Shown here: positions 1 to 10,787 of the stretch, one piece after another | How positions within the stretch are numbered: the stretch's first letter is position 1 | Layout of the letters: each line of letters starts with the position of its first letter | NCBI RefSeq assembly: GCF_019279795.1 | Contig: NC_056725.1 | Location: 1,074,772,453 to 1,074,836,452 of the forward strand | DNA from: Protopterus annectens | Taxonomy: Eukaryota; Chordata; Ceratodontiformes; Protopteridae | Reading direction: 5' to 3' | DNA length: 64,000 bases | The notes under the pieces: model-generated | Databases searched by the model: none | What the model was told of the DNA's origin: nothing | The model's input: the letters and a program-made list of their open reading frames with translations, nothing else | Position numbers and translations under genes: made by a program

Positions 1-1805
1 TAAATTAACTTGTGGTTACATTCATTTTTTTAGTCAAACACTTTATATGGTATGTGCAATTAATGACACTTTTCTAAGTTATTTATTTACTATGTAATGT
101 CTTTTTAAAAAGTTTTTAATGAGAGTAATTATTTACAATTAACTATCATGTGACTGCATCTAATGATATATAAGGGTGGTTGTTTTAACTTTTTGATATC
201 TTGATAAAGCCTGGTATTAGTCAGGTGAAAGCGCTTGATTCAGTATTTCTGTGGGTTTTCATGCAATTAAAGCCTTTGAACTATTATTTCGTGCCAGTTT
301 GACGTTTCTTCAGCCACTGAAGGTGTTTTTGTGATTCCTTTTTGTCTAAGTTAAACCACAGCCTTTTGTTTTCCTACATTCTGTCTTTAGCAATCACAAA
401 CATTTCTTACATAACTTGCAATATTGTCATTATGACTTTCCCAGTTTTAGAAATTCTAACTTTGTAATGTTTTCCCTCCATTGATGATCTGCAAGTTTGC
501 ACTGTTAAATTCCAATGGTTGCATGCTGAACTTTTAAACACAACTGAGCTATAGCTTCAGAGTTCAAACAAATATCCATATGTCTAGAACCAAAAATGTT
601 ACTAAAGAAGTACAAATAGAAAACATTTCAGCACAAACCATTCTTAACAGTGGTGACATTCCTTAGATTCTAGGTCTTAAAGTGAATTTTATGTCACAAT
701 AAATGTAGTAAACATTCATTTTTGTAATTTGCGTAAACAAATTACAATGTCTTAGTTATCTCTTGACCTTTACACATACTGTAAGAAGGATTTTGTTAAT
801 CCATAAATGAGTTCTGTATGAGACTAAGCAATTCACTTTTTCTCATTTAGGTTCACAGATTAATAGGTATATACTAGGATAATGACCACCAGGGACATTA
901 TAAACTTAGCCATGCAACCCAAACCAATTTTGTCCCCATGTACATTGGGTGTCTATTAGGAGGGGTATGTTAGTTTGGAGGTGGCTAAGGGTTTCTTGGG
1001 GATGGGGGTTATGTTAATTAGATAATATTTTACTTAGTGTCTGAGTCTGTCCATTAGAGACATGGGGGCAGATCAGGGGAGGATTTACAATTTCCATCCA
1101 ATGGCCAAGGTTACATTTGAATAGTGTCAGGGATGAACTCAGTTTCTCCAGGATGGGGAGCCAGTTCCATACCATCGAAATCCTTTGCGACACATACCAG
1201 TCTGACTAGTGTGTTCTATTTATGCTGCAGGCAATGCTTAAATCCTTGGATCTAGTGTTCTCAGTGCAGTTTGTTTAGCAGATGTACAAAAGATCCATCA
1301 AGGCCAGATTTGAGGATACCTTATATGGCAGGCATAGATCACCTCTCAGTAACCTGTAGGAGACCAAATGTACAGACAGGGCAGTAATGCAATCTGTCTA
1401 GGACAGTGTGTTAATACCCTAGATTCTCCTGATGGGAAACTTCTGCAGGCATGTCAACAGCTGCAAATGCCTGGTCAGATGCATGCAGAAGGGGTCACTG
1501 TACTCAATGATGAGACTGATAAGGGCCGATTACACTCTTACTCTAATGTCCTTGGCCCTGGAAGCTATACCCTTACTTATAAGGTGGGCAAGATAGAATG
1601 ACTTTCTTTTGGTCTTGGCTATATGTTGGTCAAAGGACTGATTATTCTCTGTATATGTTCCTGGATCCCTAACTATGGAGCAACTCTTAGGGGTGTTTTA
1701 TTGATGGAGTATTTTGCTTGTGTGGACATTTTCCCAAAGGTTACTATAATGCACTTCTTGGAGTTGAGTTTTAAACTGTGATTCTAACACCAGTTATTTG
1801 TCTGT
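1..1805. other. AT-rich stretch without recognisable gene or repeat
   Basis: I see no conserved coding pattern, RNA gene or repeat boundary here. A 77-codon open frame at 1368-1601 matches nothing I recognise and lies between decayed elements. Part of the stretch may be very old transposon sequence, because recognisable CR1-like coding begins directly at its right edge. Confidence 0.5.
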
Positions 1806-3514
1806 GTTAGGCCCTTCTACTTGCAGATAGGTTCAGTGCTAACTTTATCCCCCTCTCACCCTCTAAAGAGCCCATATCTATACAGGAAGAATGCAGAGTC
1901 CCTGTAATCACAACTATGCAGGTAAAAGCCGCACTCTCTAAAGCCAAAAACACAGCATCCATGGGACTGGACAACATCCCAGGTTGCGTGTTACACGAAC
2001 TTCAGAATTAACTGGCTCCCCACCTAAGCACCATGTTCAATCATAGTCTCACATCAGGCTTTGTGCCCACTGAATGGTGCACAGCAACAGTTATCCCACT
2101 CCAAAAAGGAGGATCCACCACTGATCCTGGGAACTATTGCCCTATTAGCCTGACAAGCCTGGTCTGTAAGGCCATGGAATATATTATCATGGAACTCATA
2201 AACAAAGACAGTGGTAACCTCCAAACTCTGGATCCTACCCAGTTCAGATTTGTGAAAAGCAGATCATGCCTCCTGAACCTGATTGACTTCTTTGAGGCAG
2301 TCACCAAAGCCATAGACGAGGGTAAAGGTGATTCACACAGCCTATCTTGACCTCACCAAGGCTTTCAACACCATTCCCCCATTCTGGAATTATAGCTAAA
2401 CTCACTAAACTAGGTATAGATTCCTACGTCACAAGATGGGTTGCCAATTGGCTCACTGACAGAAACCACACTGTAAAAGTTGCAGACTCCAAATCTGACT
2501 TCAAACCAGTGACAAGTGGAGTACTACAGGGTTCAGTCCTGTTTGGTATCTACTTCTCTGAAGTGCAGGCTAACACAGAAGGCCTTTGGCTAACGAAGTT
2601 CACAGATGACTGCAAACTAGGAACCTTAGTTGAGTTCCCAAATTATGTGGACATCCTACAGAAGGGCCTCACTGAGACAGATGCATGGTATCAGAGCCGT
2701 GGCCTCATGCTCAATGCCAAAAAGTGCATTGTCATCCATTTTGGTAAAAGCTCTGTACCCATGAACTACCACATAGGCGGCAGTCTACTTAATGCCAAAT
2801 GTGTGATAAGAGACCTTGGGACCCAGGTGGACAGTAGTCTCTACTTTGATGATCACATCGCCACAGTAGTAAGGAAATCCTTCTACGTGGCACACCTCAT
2901 CACAAAAGGGTTTTCATCTAGGAAAAAAGAGGTCGTTGTTCCCCTCTACTCGACACTCATTAGACCCATTATAGTGTACAATGCCCCTTTTGGAATGTAC
3001 CTCACAAGACATCTGCAGCAGCTGGAAAGGCCACAGAAGTACCTCACAAAGAGGATTACTGGCCTCAAACAGATGCCCTACACAGACCGTCTCAAAAAAC
3101 TACAGCTTTACTCTGTAGCATATTGCCTGCTCCGAGGTGATCTCTGCCTAACATATAAAGCTATGTCAAACCCAGAGCTGTTGGACATGCTATACCTAAA
3201 GAAATCCCAATCCCTCTGAGCTATATACTCTAGAGACCTAAACCTTATCACCACATTAAACAGAACATGCTGAAGGGATAGATTCCTGTCCAAGAAACTT
3301 CCCATACTCTGGAACAAGCTACCCATCTATGTCAAGCAAAGTTCCTCATTAGCACTCTTCAAGAAAAATCTTGATAAGTGGATAGGAAATAGGAAATAAA
3401 CCCCATGGATCACTTCTGTGGTTCTGCTTGACAGGGGCACAGGAAAATAAGCTGGGCGTACTTAGGCCCTTGGGCCAATAGCCTAGTACCTACCTATGAA
3501 CCTATGAACCTATG
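1806..3514 (+). mobile_element. CR1-like LINE copy 1, 5'-truncated, with 3' end
   Basis: This is the 3' half of a non-LTR retrotransposon: the end of the endonuclease-RT linker, the reverse transcriptase, a 3' UTR and the 3' terminus. The terminus at about 3490-3514 consists of 8-bp direct repeats (unit ctatgaac). Short 8-bp 3' repeats are a hallmark of CR1 elements, and the RT is of the CR1/L2 (Jockey superfamily) type. The copy is 5'-truncated, as is usual for target-primed integration. It ends where a minus-strand copy of the same family begins. The family recurs at 3515-4042 plus 13038-14450, 15300-17860, 36165-36960, 52726-55790 and 55990-56395. Assignment to CR1 rather than a sister clade is inference. 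Confidence 0.8.
2033..3219 (+). pseudogene. CR1-like reverse transcriptase (ORF2 fragment), frameshifted
   Basis: The product would be the reverse transcriptase of a LINE ORF2 protein, which copies element RNA at a nicked target. Two overlapping open frames cover it: 2033-2350 holds the fingers region (NYCPISLTSL), and 2347-3219 holds the palm and thumb. A frameshift near 2345 falls inside the first catalytic motif. The second frame carries FTDD at about 2599-2610, the place of the family's F/YADD catalytic box, preceded by LQGSV. Upstream coding in the same style can be followed from about 1810 but contains a stop near 2010. The endonuclease is missing. The gene is a dead, 5'-truncated copy. 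Confidence 0.85.
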
Positions 3515-4042
3515 TTAGTGCCCAGGGTGGAATCTATCAAAGCTCCCAATTTACAAAATGATATTTGCAAACTTGGTGAGCCATCTGCAAACTTGGTGAG
3601 CCGGAGGACCTTGACATTAGCTTTGACCTCTGAGAAGTAGATACCAAAAAAGGAACAGACCCAGCATGGATCCCAGAAGTACTCCAATAGTAACCCGTGT
3701 TTTGCTGGAGGTAATTTCACCAATCCTGTTTTTTTGGGTCATATCGGTGAGTCAGCTGGCAATCTAAAAAGTTTTGTAGGGATCCATGCCTAATTCAATG
3801 AGTTTGTCAATAACACCTGACTGCAGAATCATATTGAATGCCGTAGCCAGGCCAAGGTTATGTAGTATGCACAATTTTCTTTTCATCCATTGTATTCTTG
3901 ACCCTCTTGAAGAAATCCAGGTTAAGTAGTAAGACCTTCCCTTGCCAAAGTCAAATTGGGATAGGCTTATTGATTGTAGGCTGCCAATGTCCTTGTTGAT
4001 CATTTCCATAATAATTCATTCCACAGCCCTGCATTTTAGACG
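3515..4042 (-). mobile_element. CR1-like LINE copy 2, RT part left of the ERV
   Basis: Minus-strand open frames at 3764-4009 and 3502-3723 encode CR1-like RT. The first opens with MINKDIGSLQ and continues through a diverged GRSYYLTW region; the second contains LTKFADG near the RT active site. The right edge at 4042 is the ERV 5' LTR. The same LINE resumes on the far side of the ERV at 13038. Its own 3' end is absent, because it stops at the tail of copy 1, so copy 1 may have inserted into or recombined with it. A CR1-type RT containing stops and frameshifts, it cannot be active. Confidence 0.8.
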
Positions 4043-4636
4043 TGTCAGAAAAATATGTATTAGTATATGTATTGGTAATATGCTTAGTGCATTTAGAGCT
4101 TGAAAAGGGTTAACACATTTATTCTATTTTACACTGCATAAATCTGTACAAATTGCAGAAGCTTTCTGACCTTGTATTGTCATGAAATATGCACAGCTAA
4201 AATCTTTGTTTATGCCTTGGAAATTTACTGAGAAGCAGATGATTTCTGCTTGTGTCAGGAAAATAATGAATAGAACAATACCACTTGTATAAATGTTATG
4301 AAACTTAGACAAGGAGTTCCGCTTGTGCTGTGAGAAAATACACAGCTGCAGAAGCTATAGATAATTAGAACAAAGACTGCTTGAAAATATAAACTGCAAT
4401 CAGCATTTGCTTGTGTCTGAGCTAGAAAAGTACCTTGAAATGTAACACATGCATTAGAACTACACAATAGAAGCTTGTAACGGGCTAGTCCCCACCAAGG
4501 CCAGGTTGTTTTTCTCAAAGAGTTTCTCACAAATCTAGTCATGTCAGCAGAAAATCTGAGTAACATCTGCTGTATAACAATACTGAAAATTGTGTTTGAT
4601 TACGTCAGCTATAGAAGGCCATGTCTTGTAAAACAG

Positions 4637-4642
4637 TATAAG
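4637..4642 (+). promoter_or_regulatory. TATA-like box of the 5' LTR
   Basis: TATAAG lies about 130 bp from the LTR end and 72 bp before the ATTAAA hexamer, the usual spacing for a retroviral U3 promoter. In the 3' LTR the same place reads TATACG. The transcription start would fall roughly 25-30 bp downstream; this is inferred. Confidence 0.5.
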
Positions 4643-4713
4643 AATAGCATACTTCCTGTTAGTAGTTAGGCAAAATCCTGTATTTGCATGTTTTTGTCTC
4701 CTTGCTGCAAGTT

Positions 4714-4719
4714 ATTAAA
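4714..4719 (+). other. ATTAAA polyadenylation-type signal in the 5' LTR
   Basis: ATTAAA sits near the R/U5 boundary. The equivalent hexamer in the 3' LTR has changed (ctaaat context near 12980), so the 3' copy that would serve transcript ends appears damaged. Confidence 0.45.
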
Positions 4720-4776
4720 TGTGCCTTAACTGAACCTTACGTGTATTGGTCTTTGAAGTTTTTTCCTTTGACAGAT

Positions 4777-4794
4777 TGGTCCTTCGGACCGGAA
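4777..4794 (+). promoter_or_regulatory. Primer binding site, tRNA-Tyr-like
   Basis: TGGTCCTTCGGACCGGAA starts three bases after the LTR end, where the minus-strand DNA primer site is expected. It begins TGG, the complement of the tRNA CCA tail, and agrees with the 3' end of eukaryotic tRNA-Tyr at about 16 of 18 bases by my recollection of that tRNA. The mismatches lie in the middle and create a GGTCC/GGACC inverted repeat. Confidence 0.75.
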
Positions 4795-4975
4795 ACCCTC
4801 ACTTTGCCTCAGATCAGACAGGCCAGGTGGCTTGAAACCATACAGGAAAGAAACCTCATCGGTTCTTCTTATTTGAAAAGCCCTCTGACTGAATTGTCGT
4901 ACAAAAGAGGCCAGCCATTTTCTGATCTGTGACTGAAGGACAGGTTTACGCGAACCAGGTGATCAATCACGAAGG

Positions 4976-4985
4976 CTCAGGTAAA
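4976..4985 (+). promoter_or_regulatory. Probable major splice donor of the ERV leader
   Basis: The sequence ctcag|gtaaagt matches the 5' splice-site consensus and lies between the primer binding site and gag, where simple retroviruses place the donor for env mRNA. The matching acceptor was not identified. Confidence 0.45.
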
Positions 4986-5201
4986 GTGAATCTACCTTTT
5001 TTTCCTGTTTTAGATCAGGGACTAGATTTGTATTTTTTTGTTGAGACTTTGTTTTTACAAGTCAGGGACAAAAAGATTATTGTCTTGTCATAGATCAGGG
5101 AAACAGAGCAGGTCGGCAGTCATTCTGAAGAGACTATAACAAAATCCGTGGTACCACATTAAAAATAAGGAGTTACGTAACGATTAAAAAGTTAGAACAA
5201 A

Positions 5202-6632
5202 ATGGGTAATAATTGCACAAAAAGATCCCAAAATCCGCCGTTAACCAAAGATGCGAAATACATGCAGTCACAGCGTGCTGATAATATTAAATACTATTCA
5301 AAATGGGTTAATAAGTATAAATTTAATGGTAAATTAGAAAAATCCTCGCTTATCAAACTTGTCAAACAGCTTAAAACCAATTCTAAAGGTTGGTTAAAAA
5401 AGCAACGTCAATTAGGAATTCCTCAGGCACACAGATGGATTGAGGAAGTAAACCGTAGGGAACAAAAAAGCAATAATTCAAAAGCAATATTTTTAGATAA
5501 GGAGGACAATAACTTAGTAATAGCATCAGCCCCTCCACCTCCCTTACCAGAATATGAAGCAAGTGAACAAGTTAGTCCACCCCCGCGATATCCTGCTGTC
5601 ACTGTAAATAGAGATACTACAAAAACGAAACCGTTTATTAGAGATCCCATTGAGACCAGGTCTCGAACACAGGCAGGCAATTCAAAAGGGGACATTGAGC
5701 TATATCAAATGGGTAGGAATTCATGATCTATGAGTGAAGAAGAAATATATCCACTCATAGAAGTGCCTAATCCTCAGGCAGGGCAAGAAGGTCAGGACCC
5801 AACTATCCTAGTGTATAGACCCTGGACTCCGGAAGACATCTGGAAAGCCACTGAGGGAATTCCCCATCCAAAAGTTAATTTTAGAAAGTTCTTAGAAGAT
5901 TTGCAAGGAATGAGGCTAAGTTATAATTTAAATGGAGAAGAGGTAGAAAAAGTAGTCAGACAAATTGTGGGACCAGATTGGCACATGATTAGTGGCGACT
6001 GGAATCCCCATGACGCTGCGCTCAGGCACCTCCCACATAGCAGCGCAGAACTAGACAACAGAGTGAAGGGTCTTACAGACCGCATCTATGAGAAATGGAA
6101 GCCTATGGCAGACTGGACTTGCATTAGTCAATGCATCCAACAAGAAGGTGAAACTGTTGACAGATATTATGCCAGACTGTTAGAATGTTTTAATAACCAT
6201 TGTGGAATGCAGGTTCCTGAAGATCAGACACAAGATTCCCAATATGAGCAGCAGTTAAAAAATGCATTTTTGAAAGGCAGCATTGCACCCATAAGCAGTT
6301 TTATTACAAAGCACATGGTAGATCATCATACAAGCAGATTACAGTCATTACTTGAATATGCTAGGCATGCCGAAAGTCATTTTAATAGCAAAAAGAAAAA
6401 GAAAGCCCAAGTATTTTCTGTAAAAGATGGAGCAGAAGTTTATGTAGTACAGTCCGGGAAAAAGGGCAAGAGAAATGCCCAGGGAAACAAATAATCTGAT
6501 CAGCGATCAGAGGACTTTGAAGGGCGAAAGAAAAGCGGTGAATGTTTCAAATGCGGTAAAAAGGGACACTTGGCAAGGGATTGCAAGAAAAACAAGAAGG
6601 CAACCACAGAAGACAAGGAAAGTGAGGACTGA
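5202..6632 (+). pseudogene. gag: ERV gag (matrix, capsid, nucleocapsid) with two internal stops
   Basis: Gag is the structural polyprotein of the virion. One reading frame runs from ATG 5202 to TGA 6630-6632, broken by TGA at 5724 and TAA at 6492. The start has MGNN, a glycine-2 myristoylation context, followed by a basic matrix. Near residues 126-130 lies PPPRY, a PPxY late-domain motif, after a second proline-rich patch. The 5730-6494 part is capsid-like, with a major-homology-like segment (core EGETVDRYYARL) at about 6135-6191. One zinc knuckle of CX2CX4HX4C form is at 6543-6584, beyond the second stop. A single knuckle fits gammaretroviruses. The start is favoured by the myristoylation signal and the leader length of about 430 bases. 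Confidence 0.92.
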
Positions 6633-6635
6633 CTA
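6630..6635 (+). promoter_or_regulatory. gag terminator TGA-CTA, possible readthrough site
   Basis: Gag ends in TGA followed directly by CTA, and protease lies downstream in the same frame. TGA-CTA is the best-known leaky stop context in eukaryotes, and gammaretroviruses make Gag-Pol by reading through the gag stop. A later in-frame TAA at 6762-6764, before protease, is presumably decay. I did not identify a downstream pseudoknot. Confidence 0.5.
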
Positions 6636-6764
6636 TATGATGGTCAGGAATCACTAGATGGGGATAGCAGAGATATGACAAATGAGAATGTGATAGAGGG
6701 AGTAGAGAATGTGACAGAAGGAATAGAGGAAGTGCAGCAAGTTACGGATAGTGAAGAAAATTAA

Positions 6765-7266
6765 ATATTGGATTTAGCTTTATTGAGCTTAGAGCTCTAT
6801 TTAGCAGACATGAAACCAGAAGTTACACTCCTGGTAGAAGGGATGGAAGTCAGATTCTTGTTAGACTCGGGCATCACGGACCCTGATACATCCCTCCAAA
6901 CTGCCAGAGAAATCAGAGTCACCTGATTACATACTAGTGAAAGCAGCTAATGGACAGCTGTATCGGGAGCCCCTCTCCCATAATATTGCAATAACTGATC
7001 CTGTTTCAGGATTGACCCAGAAAAGTAAAATTGTTGTTTCTGCAAAATGCTCAGTAATTCTCTTGGGCAGAGACCTTATGCAGCTATTTAGCATAGCAGT
7101 AGTTCTGACTATGCAGGGTATGGAAGCACTGCGACAAATTGATACCTTTGCAGTGCAATCGGAGGGTGAAATATTTTATTGGTACAGCCAGGACTTGGTT
7201 ACAACTGGTCCAGGGGCAGTAACTGAAGTTGATGAACATAGCCATCAGCAAGTTCCCCTCCCTTGA
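6765..7266 (+). pseudogene. pro: ERV protease, frameshifted
   Basis: This is a retroviral aspartic protease, which matures Gag and Gag-Pol. The active-site segment LLDSG is at about 6858-6872, in the gag frame. That frame ends at a stop near 6924. The C-terminal half continues in another frame at 6937-7266 and carries ILLGRDL, the conserved glycine-arginine-aspartate region near the flap and dimer interface. The frame change between about 6873 and 6937 destroys the enzyme. Its place between nucleocapsid and RT is normal. Confidence 0.85.
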
Positions 7267-8695
7267 CATTGATAAACAACATTTGTTGCACTGTACTCCG
7301 TATTATTGTAACACACCAGGACCTGATAAGGAATATGAGCAAGAATTGTTTAGAAATCGTGCAAACAGATTGATATTATGTAATCTGTACTGGGACATGG
7401 AAGAGAACAGTGTAGCCAGCTGTTAATTGCCCCAGGAGTTCTTTGCACTCTATAAACCTAATCGATTACCACATGTTAGCTTAACTAAGGACAAGAATGT
7501 AAAATGGGTAGACCTAGGAGAAAAGGTTACGAGATGGGAAAAACAGACAGCGTTAAAACTGTCAGAACAAGGAATACAAAGGCAGAAGTTGAATTGGATA
7601 ACTCAGACCCACCCAGCTGTACACTGGCAGTCTAGCAAGGACAGCTGATTAGCACTCCTATTGAAGGAGGAAGAGAATGCCTTGCAGAATATACTAGAAA
7701 CCCTTTGGTCAACAGGAAAGTCAGATGTAGGACTTATTCGTACAGCGTGGCCAGTTACTATTATGCCAAAGTCAGCATTTAGACCACAGAAAAGACAGTA
7801 TCCCTTAAGAAAAGATGAAGAGGTAGGAATCAAAGCTATTATAGCAGCTATACTTAAGGAAGGAGTGCTGGTGGAATCTCCTGAGTCACCATGTAACACG
7901 CCCTTATTTCCTGTTAGGAAAGCAAATGGAGAATGGTGTATGGTCCAAGATTTACAAGCTGTAAATGACGCAGTAATACCAAGGGCACCTATGGTGCCAG
8001 ACCCACACACCCTGTTGAATGATTTAAAACCTCAACAGAAATATTTTTCTGTGGTAGATATCAGCAATGTGTTCTTCTCGATACCGATACACCCTGACAG
8101 CCAGTATTGGTTTGCATTCACATTTCAGGGGAAAAGGTATACATATACGTGACTACCACAGGGATATTGTGAAAGTCCAACAATATTCTCACAAGAAATG
8201 GTAAGCAACTTGGCAGGATTTACCCCACCGAGAGGTAGTCAGATTTTACTTTATGTTGATGATATCCTGCTGGTGGCCCCCACCCAGCAAGATTGCAAAG
8301 AAGATACCATAGCACTATTACAATTTTTAGCCACTGAAGGACATAAAGTAAACAAAGATAAACTGCAGCTTTGGAAAAAACAAGTTAAATACCTAGGATA
8401 TGTAATATCCAAGGAGGGTAGGACATTAGATGAGGACAGAAAAATAGCGATTTTACAAGCACCAAAACCCACTACCAAGAAGGAAATGATGTCCTTCCTG
8501 GGTACGACTAATTTTTGTCAGAGCTGGATTCCAAACTATGCCTTGGAATCTGCACCGCTGACTAACCTGATTTATAAGAAGCCTATGGCAGCACAGGATT
8601 TGTTACAATGGACACCAGAAGCAGAATCTGCTTTCTGCAAACTGAAACAGTTAATAGCGTCCTCATTAGTTTTGGCGTTTACCAAACTATCATAA
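7229..8695 (+). pseudogene. pol: ERV reverse transcriptase domain of pol
   Basis: The domain is the RNA-dependent DNA polymerase. It occupies one frame interrupted by TAA 7424, TGA 7646 and TGA 8150, and ends at TAA 8693 next to a frameshift. Landmarks are the N-terminal WVDLGEKV region, SPCNTPLFPVRK in the fingers, the first catalytic aspartate in FSVVDIS (about 8057), an LPQG segment just after the 8150 stop, and YVDD at 8252-8263 carrying the other two aspartates. LGYVIS and the thumb follow. All three catalytic acids are present, so inactivation is by stops and frameshift rather than active-site loss. YVDD and the LPQG box are typical of gammaretrovirus-like polymerases. Confidence 0.93.
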
Positions 8696-9704
8696 ATGTT
8701 TTTTCCAAACTGTAGATTGGAAGCAAGGTTATATGACATCAGTGTTAACACAGCAACATGCGGACAAGCAATGCCCTATTGCTTATTATTCATCACAACT
8801 GAACCCAGTGGCACGGTCTTTACCTCACTGTGTACAAGCAGTAGTTGTAGCTGCAATGGCAGTACAGGCTTCAGCCTCAGTAGTTTTGTTCCACCCTCTC
8901 ACATTGAGAGTGCCTCATGCAGTCGCGATTATTTTACTGCAAGAGAAGGTAGCATATCTTTCCCCTGCTAGGCATCTTTCCTGTATGACTATATTGTTGA
9001 GCCAACCTCATATGACAATTGAATGATGTATGACTTTGAACCCTTCTACCTTGCTCCCAAGCCCTGCAGATGGCACACCACACAGCTGCCTGCAGGTGAT
9101 TGAGCAAAAGACACTGCCTAGAAAAGATCTCACGGATGTCCCCTTGGATAATGCCGAGGTGGCATACTACGTGGATGGCTCATGCAAAAGGGGTCCTGCA
9201 GGGCAGAACCTAGTAGGATATGTAGTAGTTTCTGATACTGACATTATAGAAGCAAAATGTTTACCACGCAATTTATCTGCACAGGCAGCAGAATTGATTG
9301 CCTTAACATGGGCATGTACCTTAGCAAATGGTAAATGTGTGAACATTTTTACTGACAGTCAGTACGCTTTTTCTACTGTACATGTTTTTGCGCAACAGTG
9401 GAAAAATCGAGGAATGATAACATCTACTGGCAAACCAATCAATCATGCACAGTTTATTTTAGATCTTTTAGAATCTATTCAGTTACCTCAGAAAGTAGCT
9501 ATTTGTAAATGCACAGCTCATACCAAGCAACAGGATAGGATTTCAAAAGGTAATGCAAGAGCTTATACAGCTGCAAAGCAGGCAGCTTCAGAAGTATTTC
9601 TTTTGAATGAGGAATTACAACCCTCTGAGATTTTAGATGTAGAAATGTTAAAGACAGTGCAGACACTTACTACGCAAGCTGAAAAACAAAGATGGGTAAA
9701 ATGA
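8696..9704 (+). pseudogene. pol: ERV connection and RNase H domains of pol
   Basis: After a frameshift near 8695-8700 the pol frame moves and stays the same to 10787. 8700-9026 encodes the connection region and ends at TGA 9024. 9030-9704 encodes RNase H, which degrades the RNA of RNA/DNA hybrids. Catalytic positions are aspartate in YYVDGS, glutamate in AAELIAL and aspartate in IFTDSQ. The fourth acid is replaced by tyrosine in GNARAYTAAK (about 9564-9566). The histidine of HTKQQD is kept. TGA 9702 ends this open stretch. The missing fourth acid would impair activity even without the stops. Confidence 0.9.
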
Positions 9705-10787
9705 GGAGCAATTCTCGAAAAGGGGCTGTACATCTCTAAAGAAGGGAAACCAGTATTGCCATCTAATTTGTTTAGATATGTAGCTTTGTTGAGCCATTGG
9801 CAGTGCCATGTCTCAACAAGGGGGATGGTACAGCTAGTGAACCAAGTGTTCATGACATACGGATTCTTAAACTACTCTAAAAACTTTTGTTCGATGTGCC
9901 ACGTTTGTAATAAACATCATGCACAAGGGGCATCAAAGCCCAAGCAAGGGAGTTTCCCTACACCACCGTATCCATTTCACACTATCTGTATGGATTTCAT
10001 AGAATTGAACAAATGTGAAAATACGAAGTATTGTCTTGTCATTGTAGATATGTTTTCCAGATGGGTGGAAGCTTTTCCAACCAAAAATCCAGATGCAGCC
10101 ACAGTGGCAAAAGTACTTGTCAAAGAAATCATCCCTAGATTCAGCATTCTGGAAAGGATCCACAGTGACAATGGCACACACTTCGTAAACCAGACCATAC
10201 AACAGTTAAGTAAACATTTTGGTATTTCTTTAAAAAATCATTATGCATACCACCCACAATCTGCAGGGCTAGTAGAGAGGCATAATGGGATTTTAAAGAG
10301 TAAGCTAAGGAAGTTAATAGTAGAGACACAGAGGAATTGGGTGTACTGTCAGCCCCTGACAATGTTGAGCATGAGAACTGTTCCAAATGCAAAAGGATTG
10401 ACTCCTTTTGAACAACTATTTGGAAGGGCTTATTATATACCTCAGTGGAAACCTCTCATGCCCGCAGACCAGGAAGCCGATTGTACACTCGCAGAGTACA
10501 TGAGAAATCTGTTAAATTCTAAACATTTGTAGCAGTCAAATTCTGTTTCAGATAAAGAACAAACCAGACCGTCAGAAGTGGCAGTGGTCCCAGGTACCTG
10601 GATCTGGGTGAAGACAATAAAGAAAAAGAATTGGGCGTCACCAAAGTGGGAAGGTCCATATCAAGTGCTTCTGTCGACACCCACTGCAGTCAAGATAGCA
10701 GAGCGCACCTCCTGGATCCATCTGATGCACTGCAAATTAGTCAAAAACTTTGAACTGGACAAAAATCTTGTCACATGCCAAGAGTAA
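9705..10787 (+). pseudogene. pol: ERV integrase domain of pol
   Basis: Integrase joins viral DNA to the host chromosome. The domain follows TGA 9702 in the same frame and is interrupted only by TAG 10530-10532. The N-terminal zinc site is complete (H and H in SHWQCH, CX2C in CSMCHVC). The catalytic core has aspartate in CMDFIEL, aspartate in HSDNGTHF and glutamate in GLVERHNG, with 35 residues between the last two, a full D,DX35E triad. Past the TAG, 10533-10787 holds the C-terminal domain with WEGPYQVLL, the GPY/F module found in gammaretroviruses and several LTR retrotransposons. The end overlaps the env start, as in simple retroviruses. Confidence 0.93.

Larger units (their letters stand above)
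4043..4773 (+). repeat. 5' LTR of the ERV (731 bp)
   Basis: The LTR begins TGTCAG and ends TTTGACA, the TG...CA termini of retroviral LTRs, and matches 12343-13037 along its whole length. Relative to the 3' LTR it has 12 extra bases near 4066 and 24 extra bases near 4385. By eye I count about 23 substitutions in the aligned part. It contains a TATA-like TATAAG at 4637-4642 and an ATTAAA polyadenylation-type hexamer at 4714-4719, which gives a long U3, a short R and a T-rich U5. Confidence 0.95.

Noticed and set aside
4124..4566. Minus-strand open frames in the 5' LTR, with near-identical frames at 12412-12830
   Set aside because: They repeat only because the LTR is duplicated; no domain is seen and LTRs are non-coding regulatory DNA.
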